Positions 42,089 through 50,731 of a stretch of DNA of 60,939 nucleotides are shown here, piece by piece. The position numbers were made by a program, and so were the translations under genes. The notes below the pieces were generated by a model, which saw only the letters and a list, made by a program, of their open reading frames with translations, did no database searches and had not been told where the DNA came from. This DNA comes from Oscillospiraceae bacterium (lineage in GTDB: Bacteria > Bacillota > Clostridia > Oscillospirales > Oscillospiraceae), in the NCBI GenBank assembly GCA_017619535.1, contig JAFZSD010000049.1, forward strand, positions 1-60,939, given 5' to 3'. Positions within the stretch are counted from its first letter, which is position 1. Each line of letters opens with the position of its first letter.

Positions 42089-42970
42089 ATGGATCATCTC
42101 GACAAGCTTGAAGCCAAGAGCGTACACATCCTGCGGGAGGCGTACGCCGCTTTCGACAACCTTTGCATGCTCTGGTCCATCGGAAAGGACTCCACGGTGC
42201 TGCTGTGGCTCGCCCGCAAGGCGTTCTACGGACACGTCCCGTTCCCCCTCGTCCACATAGACACCCATTTCAAGATCCCGGAAATGATCGAGTACCGCGA
42301 CAGGCTCGCCAAAGAGTACGGGCTCTACATGGTGTACGGCGAGAACAGGGAGGCCCTGGACAGCAAACAGACATTCCCGGACGGCGCCGTCTCCAGAGTC
42401 GAGTGCTGCCGCCTCCTGAAGACGGAGGCCCTGACCAACACCCTCAACGGGAGCTGGCCGCGCTACAGGCTCAATCTGAAGACCGGAGAATACGAGCGGG
42501 ACACCAACACGGCGCAGTACACCGGCGTCATAGTCGGCGCGCGCTCCGACGAGGAGGGCTCCAGATCCAAGGAGCGTTACTTCTCTCCCCGGGACAAGAA
42601 CAACGACTGGGACATCGACGACCAGCCGCCCGAGTTCTGGAACCAGTTCAAGACGGATTTCGCGCCCGGCACCCACGTGCGCATCCATCCTCTCCTCGAC
42701 TGGACTGAACTCAATATCTGGGAGTATATCGACCGCGAGAACATCCCCACGGTCTCTCTCTACTACAACCAGGGCGACGGCACCCGCTACCGCAGCCTGG
42801 GCTGCGCACCCTGCACGGGACCCATAAAGTCCGAGTCCCGCAACCCCAAGGAGATAATCGAGGAGCTCCGCACCGGTGCGCTCTCCAACATAGCGGAGCG
42901 CAGCGGAAGGGCCCAGGACAAGGAAGACGGCGGCGGGCTCGAGACGCTGCGCCGCAACGGCTACATGTGA
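42089..42970 (+). CDS. cysD: Sulfate adenylyltransferase subunit 2
   Basis: 293 residues. The PP-loop ATP pyrophosphatase subunit that forms APS from ATP and sulfate with Cys[20 protein letters not shown] is the PP-loop (about 28-46); [28 protein letters not shown] and [27 protein letters not shown] are near-invariant. [14 protein letters not shown] carries the late cysteines, and the tail is the usual [16 protein letters not shown]. It is complete and of normal length. Confidence 0.97.
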   Translation: MDHLDKLEAKSVHILREAYAAFDNLCMLWSIGKDSTVLLWLARKAFYGHVPFPLVHIDTHFKIPEMIEYRDRLAKEYGLYMVYGENREALDSKQTFPDGAVSRVECCRLLKTEALTNTLNGSWPRYRLNLKTGEYERDTNTAQYTGVIVGARSDEEGSRSKERYFSPRDKNNDWDIDDQPPEFWNQFKTDFAPGTHVRIHPLLDWTELNIWEYIDRENIPTVSLYYNQGDGTRYRSLGCAPCTGPIKSESRNPKEIIEELRTGALSNIAERSGRAQDKEDGGGLETLRRNGYM

Positions 42971-42984
42971 TCGGAGGCGGCGGT

Positions 42985-44856
42985 ATGGAAAACATGGATG
43001 AGATACTGAACATCGTCACCGTCGGCCACGTGGACCACGGCAAGAGCACGGTAATCGGCAGGCTCCTGGCGGACGCCAACGCCCTTCCGGAGGGCAAGCT
43101 CGAGATGGTGCGGGAGAACTGCCGCCGCAACTCGAAGCCCTTCGAGTACGCGTTCCTTCTCGACGCGCTGAAGAACGAGCAGGCCCAGGGAATCACCATA
43201 GACACGGCGCGCTGCTTCTTCAAGAGCGACAAGCGGAATTACATAATAATCGACGCCCCCGGCCATATAGAGTTCCTGAAGAACATGGTCACCGGCGCCT
43301 CCCGCGCGGAGGCGGCGCTTCTGGTCATAGACGCTTCCAGGGGCGTGGAGGAGAACACACGCCGTCACGGATACTTCCTCTCCATGCTGGGCATCAGGCA
43401 GGTCTCCGTCCTGGTCAACAAGATGGATCTCGTGGGATTCAGCGAGAGGGTCTTCACGGACATCCGCAGCGAATACGCTGAGTTCCTCAAAAAGATCAAG
43501 ATACATCCGGAATCCTTCATCCCGGTGAGCGGTTTCGAGGGCGATAACGTGGCGATCCGCTCCGGGCGCATGCCCTGGTACGACGGCCCCACCGTGCTGG
43601 AGCAGATGGACGCTTTCAGGACCGTACCGGAGCCGGAGCGCATGCCTATGCGCCTCCCGGTGCAGGGAGTTTACAAATTCACCGAGAACAACGACAGCCG
43701 CAGGATCATAGCCGGCACCATGGAGTCCGGCTCGGTCCGCGCCGGCGACGCCATAGTGTTCTATCCTTCCGGCAAGAAGACCCACGTCAAATCCCTGGAG
43801 GTGTTCAGCGCCCCCGAGCCGGAGTGCTTCACGGCGGGCCAGGCGGCGGGATTCACGATGACGGAGCAGATCTTCGTCAGGCGCGGCGAGATCGCCTGCC
43901 TCCAGAGCGAGCAGCCTCCCTGCGTGGGAGTGCGGCTGCGTGCGAACCTCTTCTGGCTCGGCAAGCAGCCTCTGTCCTCCGGCAGGACATACTTCTTCAA
44001 ATGCGGCACGGCCAAGACGGAAGTCCGTCTAGAGAGGATCGAGCGCATAGTCGATGCCTCCAGCCTCGGGCACATCGAGCGGGGATACGTGGACAAGAAC
44101 GAGGTGGCCGAGTGCATCCTCACTCTTGAGAGCCCGATAGCTTTCGACATCGCCGGCGGCGTGGAGGCCACCGGAAGGTTCGTCATAGTCGACGATTATG
44201 AGATCGCCGGCGGAGGCATCATAACCGAGGCTCTGGAGGAGTACGATTTCAATACCCGCAACATCCGCTGGTCAGGCGACGCCATGACCCGCAGCGAGCG
44301 GGCGAAGTATACCGGCAGCACCGGCCTCGTGGTCTGGATGACGGGCCTGTCCGGCGCCGGCAAGACCACCATAGCCCAGGAGACCGAGCGAAGGCTCCTC
44401 GAGGCGGGCGTTCGGGCCTATGTGCTGGACGGCGACAAGCTTCGCCGCGGCCTCAACAGCGACCTCGGCTTTTCCGACGCGGACCGCACCGAGAACATTC
44501 GCAGGGCTGCCAATGTTGCCAACATGTTCCGCGACGCGGGCCTCGTGACCATCGTCACCCTAATATCTCCCTTCGAGGAGAGCCGGGAGAACGCCCGCAG
44601 GATAATAGGGAAGGATTTCATGGAGGTCTACGTGAAGGCCGACGTGAAGACCTGCATCCAGCGGGACCCGAAGCAGCTGTACAAAAAAGCGCTGGACGGG
44701 ACGATAAAGTCCTTTACAGGTATAGATTCGGCTTATGAAGAGCCGAAGAACCCCGACCTCGTCATCGACACCGAGAGATGGCAGGAGGAGGAATGCGCCG
44801 AGTCGCTGTTCTCCGCCATCATGACGAGGCTAGGCAACGGAGAGAGCGTGCTATGA
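42985..44856 (+). CDS. cysNC: Sulfate adenylyltransferase subunit 1 fused to APS kinase
   Basis: 623 residues. The start at 42985 follows GGAGG by seven bases; a GTG at 42967 lacks such spacing. Residues 1-425 are the EF-Tu-like GTPase CysN (VGHVDHGKST at 13-22, QGITIDTA, DAPGH, NKMD), whose GTP hydrolysis drives APS formation. Residues about 447-623 are the APS kinase CysC (MTGLSGAGKTTIAQE, LDGDKLRRGLNSDLGFS, and RENARRIIG). The fused form, as in NodQ, makes PAPS directly. No cysH, cysIJ or asr follows, so PAPS is probably not destined for reduction here. Confidence 0.97.
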   Translation: MENMDEILNIVTVGHVDHGKSTVIGRLLADANALPEGKLEMVRENCRRNSKPFEYAFLLDALKNEQAQGITIDTARCFFKSDKRNYIIIDAPGHIEFLKNMVTGASRAEAALLVIDASRGVEENTRRHGYFLSMLGIRQVSVLVNKMDLVGFSERVFTDIRSEYAEFLKKIKIHPESFIPVSGFEGDNVAIRSGRMPWYDGPTVLEQMDAFRTVPEPERMPMRLPVQGVYKFTENNDSRRIIAGTMESGSVRAGDAIVFYPSGKKTHVKSLEVFSAPEPECFTAGQAAGFTMTEQIFVRRGEIACLQSEQPPCVGVRLRANLFWLGKQPLSSGRTYFFKCGTAKTEVRLERIERIVDASSLGHIERGYVDKNEVAECILTLESPIAFDIAGGVEATGRFVIVDDYEIAGGGIITEALEEYDFNTRNIRWSGDAMTRSERAKYTGSTGLVVWMTGLSGAGKTTIAQETERRLLEAGVRAYVLDGDKLRRGLNSDLGFSDADRTENIRRAANVANMFRDAGLVTIVTLISPFEESRENARRIIGKDFMEVYVKADVKTCIQRDPKQLYKKALDGTIKSFTGIDSAYEEPKNPDLVIDTERWQEEECAESLFSAIMTRLGNGESVL

Positions 44857-45605
44857 ATTTCGTACTCTTCATCATCATAGGCTTCGTGGCCCAGCTCATC
44901 GACGGAACGATGGGCATGGCGTACGGCGTGAGCTGCAGGACGTTCCTAAAGAGCGTGGCGGGACTTCCCTCCGCGCTTGCGAGCGCTGTCGTCCACTGCA
45001 GCGAGATACCGACCACGCTGGCCTCCGGAATATCTCACTGGAGACTCAAGAACATATCCAAGGAGATACTCTGGAAGCTCCTCATACCCGGCGTCCTCGG
45101 CGGCGTCCTCGGCGCCTATTTCCTCTCGAACGTCGGAGACTATCTGGAGCCGTTCATCGACGTGTACCTCATAATCATGGGCATCGTGATCCTGACCCGC
45201 GCCTTCAAGAAGGCGCGATCCGCGCCCCGCAAGGTAGGACCGTACATCTATCCTCTCGGCTTCGCCGGGGGATTTCTGGACGCCACCGGCGGCGGAGGAT
45301 GGGGCCCCGTCGTGACATCCACGATGATAGCCACCGGACACGACGTAAAGAAGACCATCGGGTCCGTCAACACGGCCGAGTTCATAGTCACCGTGGCTGA
45401 GACCACCGCTTTCGCGGCGCTGATGGTGGACTTCACCAGCTATCTGAAGATCATCCTGGGGCTCGTCATCGGCGGCGTCATAGCCTCGCCCATAGCCGCG
45501 ATCCTCTGCAAGAAGATACCGGTAAAGCCCCTCATGTGCACAGTTGGCATACTCATCATCGGCCTGAACGTGTACAACCTTGTAAAGCTCATCATCGGAG
45601 CGTGA
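44853..45605 (+). CDS. TSUP family transporter (TauE/SafE)
   Basis: 250 residues with about eight membrane spans, starting at the ATG at 44853 that overlaps the cysNC stop. FVAQLIDGTMGMAYGVSCRTFL and GFAGGFLDATGGGGWGPVVTSTM are the paired glycine-rich signature repeats. Family members move sulfite, sulfonates, sulfate or related small acids. Position at the end of the PAPS cluster suggests sulfate uptake for it. Strong terminator follows. Confidence 0.92.
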   Translation: MNFVLFIIIGFVAQLIDGTMGMAYGVSCRTFLKSVAGLPSALASAVVHCSEIPTTLASGISHWRLKNISKEILWKLLIPGVLGGVLGAYFLSNVGDYLEPFIDVYLIIMGIVILTRAFKKARSAPRKVGPYIYPLGFAGGFLDATGGGGWGPVVTSTMIATGHDVKKTIGSVNTAEFIVTVAETTAFAALMVDFTSYLKIILGLVIGGVIASPIAAILCKKIPVKPLMCTVGILIIGLNVYNLVKLIIGA

Positions 45606-45620
45606 TCATGACATAACGAA

Positions 45621-45657
45621 ACGATCCGGAGACGCCGCCGTCTCCGGATCGTGTTTT
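45621..45657 (+). terminator. Terminator of the PAPS cluster
   Basis: ACGATCCGGAGACG pairs with CGTCTCCGGATCGT (14 bp, 4-nt loop) followed by GTTTT. Confidence 0.9.
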
Positions 45658-45675
45658 ATGCGCGGGTCAGGAGGA

Positions 45676-46221
45676 TCATCTCCTGTATTCCTCCAGTTCC
45701 TTTTTGAAGGCTTCGGTCTTATCGTAGCCGCAGCCGAACATCTCCGGGCAGAAGCCCCTGTAGACGCACTCTCTCACCATGCACCGGGCGAGCTCGGGCT
45801 CGCACTCCGCGACCTTGTCCCGGACGAGCTGCCACGCCTGGCGGGTCTCGGGGCTCGCGCAGCTGCAGAGGCGCTTTCTGCTTATGGTGATGAGAGCCTG
45901 GGCGTTTGCCTCGCACTCGTGGGAGACGAGAGCGCCCTGTTCCAGGACCTGGCGGTCGATGCCCGTGCGGTCGGTCCGCTGGCTCTTGACGAAATGCTCT
46001 ATGCCGATCTTATGACGCACGAAGTGGACGGACACCCAGTAGGGGAGGTCCTGCCATCTCCATGAAAAACGCAGCTTGCGTATTGGCGAATGCTCCGCGC
46101 GGATAAGCTTGAGCTTCCACTCGGAGTCGGGATAGGCGCCGGTGCTCCTGCCTATGGTGTTCATGGTGGCGTTCTTTATGTCCTGCCAGTTGTCCTCGTG
46201 CTTCAGCCATTCTATATACAT
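45676..46221 (-). CDS. ThyX-like flavin-dependent thymidylate synthase family protein
   Basis: 181 residues, start behind ggaggt. LIRAEHSPIRKLRFSW and SVHFVRHKIGIEHFVKSQRTDRT match the ThyX core, where the RHRxxS...SQRYSR signature lies, but with RHK and SQRTDR. HECEANAQALITISRKRLCSCAS and the C-terminal cysteines (CVYRGFCPEMFGCGY) are not part of canonical ThyX and may bind a metal. It may be an authentic but divergent dTMP synthase or a related FAD enzyme. Single gene. Confidence 0.75.
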   Translation of the reverse strand: MYIEWLKHEDNWQDIKNATMNTIGRSTGAYPDSEWKLKLIRAEHSPIRKLRFSWRWQDLPYWVSVHFVRHKIGIEHFVKSQRTDRTGIDRQVLEQGALVSHECEANAQALITISRKRLCSCASPETRQAWQLVRDKVAECEPELARCMVRECVYRGFCPEMFGCGYDKTEAFKKELEEYRR

Positions 46222-46356
46222 AGGGGACCTCCGTTCAAAACGCTGTTCGTCTGTTACTATTCTAAACGCTCATGCTCGGGGGTGTCAACTCCACGGAGCG
46301 TGGGTTGTTAAAAGCCGGCCGTGATGTTAGGATAGCGGCATAAGGAGTTGTTTAAT

Positions 46357-46956
46357 ATGGACAGATACGTGACAGGCGGCATGATACGCAGCCTGAGAGA
46401 AAAGAGGAACATGACCCAGGAGGAGCTGGCCGCGAAGATATTCGTGAGCGGAAAGGCCGTCAGCAAATGGGAGACGGGACAGGGTTTTCCCGACATAACC
46501 CTCCTTGAGCCGCTGGCCGGGGCTCTGGGGATATCCGTGATCGAACTGATGTCCGGCGAGAACGTGCAGAACGCCAACAGATCGGCAAACATGCTGAAGA
46601 CGAACTTCTACGTATGCCCGGTCTGCGGGAACGTCATACATTCCTGCGGCGGAGCGGTCATAAGCTGCTGCGGGCTGACACTGCCCGCGCTCCAGGCGGA
46701 GGAACCCGACGGGGAACACGTCCTGAGCATATCCGAAGTCGAGGATGAGTACTTCGTCAGGGCGGAGCACCCCATGACCAGGGAGCACTACATATCCTTC
46801 CTGGCCGCCGTATCCGACAGCAGCGTGGAGATAGTGAAGCTGTATCAGGAGTGGAACGCCGAGGCGAGGTTCAGACGGAGCTGCGTAAGCCGGATATACG
46901 CCTACTGCAACAGGCACGGCCTTTTCGTTACCGATCTGCGCAGATTGAAAAAGTGA
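46357..46956 (+). CDS. XRE HTH fused to a desulfoferrodoxin-like domain
   Basis: 199 residues from the ATG at 46357, nine bases behind AAGGAG. HTH at about 8-62 (LREKRNMTQEELAAKIFVSGKAVSKWETG). Residues about 84-110 are desulforedoxin-like (YVCPVCGNVIHSCGGAVISCCG), and about 128-195 fit the iron site of superoxide reductase: EHPMTREHYISFLA and the terminal YCNRHGLF (Cys-Asn-x-His). This is a DNA-binding protein whose sensor is an iron protein that meets superoxide. The likely role is oxidative-stress regulation. Confidence 0.88.
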   Translation: MDRYVTGGMIRSLREKRNMTQEELAAKIFVSGKAVSKWETGQGFPDITLLEPLAGALGISVIELMSGENVQNANRSANMLKTNFYVCPVCGNVIHSCGGAVISCCGLTLPALQAEEPDGEHVLSISEVEDEYFVRAEHPMTREHYISFLAAVSDSSVEIVKLYQEWNAEARFRRSCVSRIYAYCNRHGLFVTDLRRLKK

Positions 46957-46969
46957 ATCCGTGACAAAG

Positions 46970-47006
46970 AAAGGCGGAGCGGTCCGGACCGGACTGCTCC
47001 GCCTTT
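46970..47006. terminator. Bidirectional terminator
   Basis: AAAGGCGGAGC pairs with GCTCCGCCTTT, with an inner imperfect GGTCC/GGACT stem, between convergent genes. Confidence 0.82.
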
Positions 47007-47025
47007 ATCAATTCATGCGGTATGC

Positions 47026-49005
47026 TCAGGCGTCTATATCCAGGCAGACGCGGTAAGCGGAATTCGTGGCTCCGCCTATGAGCCCGACCTTTTCGGCGTC
47101 GCCTATGACGTAGGTGACGGGAACGACGTCGGAGAGCTCTTCGATGAGCTTCGTGTTCGGCCTGAGACCGAAGGAGGTGATGACCGTGTCGGCCTCCAGG
47201 AGCTTCTCGCTGCCTCCGGGAAGCTGTACCAGAACGCCCTTGTCGGTTATCTCAAGGACGGAGGTGCCGCAGAGACGCTTGACTCCGCTCTCCTCGAGAC
47301 GGCGGTTGAAGATGGCCTCGGTGAAGATGTTCACGTTCTTGCGGAGCTGCTCGAAGGTGAGCTGGTCGACTACGGTGACTTCCTTGCCCTCGTGGCCCAG
47401 TTCCATGGCGCACTCGCTGCCGGACATGCCGGCGCCGCATACGACGACCTTCTTGCCGATCTTGGCGGTCTTGCGGTCGGCGTCCACGACACTGATGACG
47501 TTCTTGCCCTTGATGCCCTTGATGGGCGGTACGAACTCTTCCGCGCCGATGGCTATGATGACGACGTCGGGAGCGACCTCGCGGATGAGGTCAGGGGTGA
47601 CTTCGGTGTTGAGATGGATCTCGGCGCCGCATTCCATGGTCTTGCGCACGTCGTACTCATAGAAACGGCGGAAACCGTCCTTGAGCCACAGAGCGCTGGC
47701 TTCGGGGAGACGTCCGCCGAGGCGGTCGCTCTTCTCGTACAGACTGACCTTGTGTCCGCGGTCGGCAAGGATCTGGGCAGCCTGCATTCCGCCCGGGCCG
47801 CCGCCGATGATCATTATCTTCTTTATCTTTCTCGCGGGGATGTAGCGCGGATAGCGGTACTCCCAGCCCCAGCGCGGGTTTACTGCGCAGCCGCGCTTGT
47901 GGGCCTGCGAGCCGGGGGTGCCGACGTAGCGCAGGCAGTACAGGCAGCGCATGCAGGGGGTGATGTCCTCCTCCTGGCCCCGCTGGCCCTTGACCACCAT
48001 GCGGTCGTCAGCTATGAGGCCCTTGGCCATGGCCACTATATCCGCCTTGCCGCTCTTGATGATCTCCTCGGCCTTTTCCAGAGTGGTGATGCCGCCAACG
48101 ACGGAGACAGCCAGCTTGTCGCCCAGGGCTTCCTTGAAAGCGGCCGCGGCTTCAACGTTGCAGCACTCCTCGACGTAGTAGCCGGGCATGTTGTAGCTGA
48201 ACGCGCAGTTGTCGGGCAGTATGAGGGTGCCGGTGGAGACGCACAGCATGTCGATGTACTTGGAGGCTTCCTTCAGGAACGCGATGCGCTCCTCGATGGG
48301 AGTGCCGCCGGGGATGCGCTCGTCCCCGACGACGCGCATCTCGATGGGGATCTTTCCCTGGGTCACGGAGTACATGGCCTCAAGGACCTCGAGGGGGAAT
48401 CTCCAGCGGTTCTCGGGGGAGCCGCCGTATTCATCGGTGCGCTGGTTCCAGAGGGTGGAGAGGAAACCGGACAGCAGGTTGCCGTGAGCGAAGTGGGCCA
48501 TGACCATGTCGAAGCCGGCTTTCATGCAGCGCTCGGCGGCCTTCATGTAATGCTCGACTACGATGTCCATTTCCTGGCGGGTGATCTCATGGTAGAGAGC
48601 GGGATTCTTGTGGTATTTGGGGATAACGGAGGGCACCCATGCCTCGATGCCGTTGAGAGCGGCCCACTGGCCCGCGTGGATGAGCTCGGCGGAGAGGTTG
48701 CAGCCGTATCTGTGGGCCTCGTCGGCAAGCAGCGCCATATCCGGGATGTCGAGGTCGTTCGTGGCGGACATGCAGCTGTAGAAGTCGCGTCCGTGCTCAA
48801 AGTCGATGGGGGTGGAGCCGATTGTCACAAGGCCGCAGCCCGTCTGGACCTGTCCGCTTACGAAATCCAGCATCTCCTGGCCGATGCGTCCGGACTGGAC
48901 GTCGCAGTGGTTGGAGACGATCGGTGAGAACTGGATCCTGTTCTTCATCCGCATGGTGCCGACCTGTATCGGTTCGTAGACGTGCGGATACTTCGTGAAT
49001 GACAT
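47026..49005 (-). CDS. Old-yellow-enzyme / FAD oxidoreductase (2,4-dienoyl-CoA reductase type)
   Basis: 659 residues. Residues 1-340 are an FMN TIM barrel of the old yellow enzyme family (VGTMRMKNRIQFSPIVSN, AHFAHGNLLSGFLSTLWNQRTDEYGGS). A [4Fe-4S] motif follows (CMRCLYCLRYVGTPGSQ ... GCAVNP, about 343-370). Residues 385-659 are an FAD/NAD(P) module (IMIIGGGPGGMQAAQILADRGHKVSLYEKS; VVVCGAGMSGSECAMEL). Enoate reductases and bile-acid dehydrogenase/reductases BaiCD and BaiH share this layout. The substrate is an unsaturated acid or steroid-like compound of unknown identity. Start behind aaaggag. Confidence 0.9.
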   Translation of the reverse strand: MSFTKYPHVYEPIQVGTMRMKNRIQFSPIVSNHCDVQSGRIGQEMLDFVSGQVQTGCGLVTIGSTPIDFEHGRDFYSCMSATNDLDIPDMALLADEAHRYGCNLSAELIHAGQWAALNGIEAWVPSVIPKYHKNPALYHEITRQEMDIVVEHYMKAAERCMKAGFDMVMAHFAHGNLLSGFLSTLWNQRTDEYGGSPENRWRFPLEVLEAMYSVTQGKIPIEMRVVGDERIPGGTPIEERIAFLKEASKYIDMLCVSTGTLILPDNCAFSYNMPGYYVEECCNVEAAAAFKEALGDKLAVSVVGGITTLEKAEEIIKSGKADIVAMAKGLIADDRMVVKGQRGQEEDITPCMRCLYCLRYVGTPGSQAHKRGCAVNPRWGWEYRYPRYIPARKIKKIMIIGGGPGGMQAAQILADRGHKVSLYEKSDRLGGRLPEASALWLKDGFRRFYEYDVRKTMECGAEIHLNTEVTPDLIREVAPDVVIIAIGAEEFVPPIKGIKGKNVISVVDADRKTAKIGKKVVVCGAGMSGSECAMELGHEGKEVTVVDQLTFEQLRKNVNIFTEAIFNRRLEESGVKRLCGTSVLEITDKGVLVQLPGGSEKLLEADTVITSFGLRPNTKLIEELSDVVPVTYVIGDAEKVGLIGGATNSAYRVCLDIDA

Positions 49006-49062
49006 GAGTATCTCTCCTTTTCGGTCGTAATTGATACGTTGTTGTCTGTATTTTCAACTATG

Positions 49063-49092
49063 ATTTTACTTGTACGGGGCGCGGGTTGTCAA
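49063..49092 (-). promoter_or_regulatory. Promoter of the enoate-reductase-like gene
   Basis: On the minus strand TTGACA (49092-49087) and TAAAAT (49068-49063), spacer 18 nt. The gene is thus transcribed apart from the upstream flavodoxin-like gene. Confidence 0.65.
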
Positions 49093-49110
49093 TGATAACG
49101 CGAAAGACCA

Positions 49111-49650
49111 TCACACGGATCTGCCCATTCTGTACGCCTCTTCCAGCGCCGGATGCTGCGGGTTCTCGCCGGGGGCGTCGACGCCGCCCATGAAGACGCT
49201 TCCGGCGAAGCGGGCCTTGTCAAAGCACTCGATCCATCCGCCCAGGCCCGTTATGGCCCGTTCGGGCACCTCCGGACCGTCGTCGGCCGCAGCGGACAGA
49301 AGGTAGATGTCCCGGAAGGCGTAATCGGATTTGTAGAGAGGGTTGGAGCGGTCCAGGAGCGTCTTCATCTGGCCGCTCATCTCATAATAGTAGATTGGAG
49401 TCGCGAAGACTATGACGTCCGCGTGCAGCATCTTCTGCCGGATGGGTTCGGTGTCGTCGCTGATGACGCAGCGAAGGGTCTTTACGCAGGTAAGGCAGCC
49501 GATGCAGAAGTTTATGGTCTTGCCGCGCAGGGATATCTGCTCAACGGTGTTCCCCGCGGAGAGAGCCCCCTCGGCGAAGGCTGTCGCAAGAGATTCGGAA
49601 TTGCTGTTTTTTCGCGGACTCGTCGAGATAATAAGAACGTTTTTTCCCAT
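49111..49650 (-). CDS. NADPH-dependent FMN reductase / flavodoxin-fold protein
   Basis: 179 residues, start behind ggagg. IISTSPRKNSNSESLATAFAEGA is the FMN phosphate loop, CIGCLTCVKTLRCVISDD carries a CxxCxxxxxC cluster motif, and FATPIYYYEMSGQMKTLLDRSNPL is the second flavin loop. Typical clostridial iron-sulfur-like flavoprotein. It may supply electrons to the neighbouring OYE-like enzyme. Confidence 0.9.
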   Translation of the reverse strand: MGKNVLIISTSPRKNSNSESLATAFAEGALSAGNTVEQISLRGKTINFCIGCLTCVKTLRCVISDDTEPIRQKMLHADVIVFATPIYYYEMSGQMKTLLDRSNPLYKSDYAFRDIYLLSAAADDGPEVPERAITGLGGWIECFDKARFAGSVFMGGVDAPGENPQHPALEEAYRMGRSV

Positions 49651-49687
49651 GGTATCCTCCCGTGTGTTATTCTGTCCGTCCGCCGTT

Positions 49688-50731
49688 TCAGAGGACGGAT
49701 ATGAGAGCGTCTATCTCTTCGTCTGTCGTGTACCAGTCGGTGGCGAACCGCACCACGGTGTGCTCATCGTCGAACTTCTCCCAGAAGCCGTATTCCACCT
49801 TTTCAGCGATCTTTTCAAGCGCTTTGTTCTCCATCACGCAGAAGACCTGGTTGGTGGGGGAGTTGAAGCAGAGACGGTATCCCTTCTCCGTGAGAGCGCC
49901 TCGCAGCCTTTCCGCCGCCTTTATCGCGGTCTCGCCGATCCTGCCGTAGAGGCCGCCCCTGAAGAGCTCGTCGAACTGGAGCCCCAGGAGCCAGCCCTTC
50001 GCCAGCAGGGCGCCGTGCTGTTTTATCATGGTGAAGAAGCCGTCGACCGCCTTCGCGTCCGGTATGACCACGGCCTCGCCGAACAGCAGGCCGCACTTTG
50101 TTCCGCCTATGTAGAATACGTCGCATAGTTTGGCTATATCCGGCAGGGAGACGTCGTTTGACGGACATGCAAGGGCGTAGGCCAGGCGGGCCCCGTCGAG
50201 ATAGAGAGGTATCTTATAATCGTCGCACACCTTCCGCAGGGCTACGATCTCGCTCTTCGAGTAAAGTGTTCCGGATTCCGTGGGCTGGGAGATATATACC
50301 ATGCCGGGCATCACCATATGTTCGTGGTTCTCGTCGCCGTAGAAGTCCTGAAGGAAACCGCGGACCGTATCGGCCTGAAGCTTCCCGTCCACCTGGGGCA
50401 GCGCCAGTACCTTGTGGCCGCCTGCCTCTATGGCGCCGGCCTCGTGACCGCTGACGTGTCCCGTCACGGCCGCTATGACGCCCTGGTACGGCCGTAGGAA
50501 GGCGCCTATCACCACGGCGTTTGCCTGAGTGCCGCCCACGAGGAATTCCACCATCGCGTCCGGAGATCCGCAGACGCTGCGGATCCTGTCCCGGGCGGTT
50601 TCTGTTATCCCGTCGCGTCCGTATCCGGACACCTTTTCGAGATTCGATTCCTCCAGCCTGCGCAGGATGTCCGGGTGGGCGCCCCGCATGTAGTCGCTGG
50701 CGAAAGACAGCCGTTTTTCCTGTTTACTCAT
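49688..50731 (-). CDS. Low-specificity L-threonine aldolase-like PLP enzyme
   Basis: 347 residues. PLP enzyme of the beta-eliminating-lyase/threonine aldolase fold. FLVGGTQANAVVIGAFL binds the cofactor phosphate, YLDGARLAYAL holds the PLP-ring Asp, and the Schiff-base Lys is in FYIGGTKCGLLFGE. TGHVSGHEAGAIEAGGHKVLAL contains the conserved His pair. Cleaves threonine (or related hydroxy amino acids) to glycine and acetaldehyde. Its ATG overlaps the end of the upstream gene; ribosome site aggaggag. Confidence 0.92.
   Translation of the reverse strand: MSKQEKRLSFASDYMRGAHPDILRRLEESNLEKVSGYGRDGITETARDRIRSVCGSPDAMVEFLVGGTQANAVVIGAFLRPYQGVIAAVTGHVSGHEAGAIEAGGHKVLALPQVDGKLQADTVRGFLQDFYGDENHEHMVMPGMVYISQPTESGTLYSKSEIVALRKVCDDYKIPLYLDGARLAYALACPSNDVSLPDIAKLCDVFYIGGTKCGLLFGEAVVIPDAKAVDGFFTMIKQHGALLAKGWLLGLQFDELFRGGLYGRIGETAIKAAERLRGALTEKGYRLCFNSPTNQVFCVMENKALEKIAEKVEYGFWEKFDDEHTVVRFATDWYTTDEEIDALISVL

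Noticed and set aside
40949-45605. Assimilatory sulfate reduction operon
   Set aside because: No APS/PAPS reductase, sulfite reductase or cysteine synthase gene is present, and a sulfotransferase leads the run.
47392-48927. Long antisense reading opposite the OYE-like gene
   Set aside because: Without ribosome site or family features; a by-product of GC-rich codon use in the real gene.
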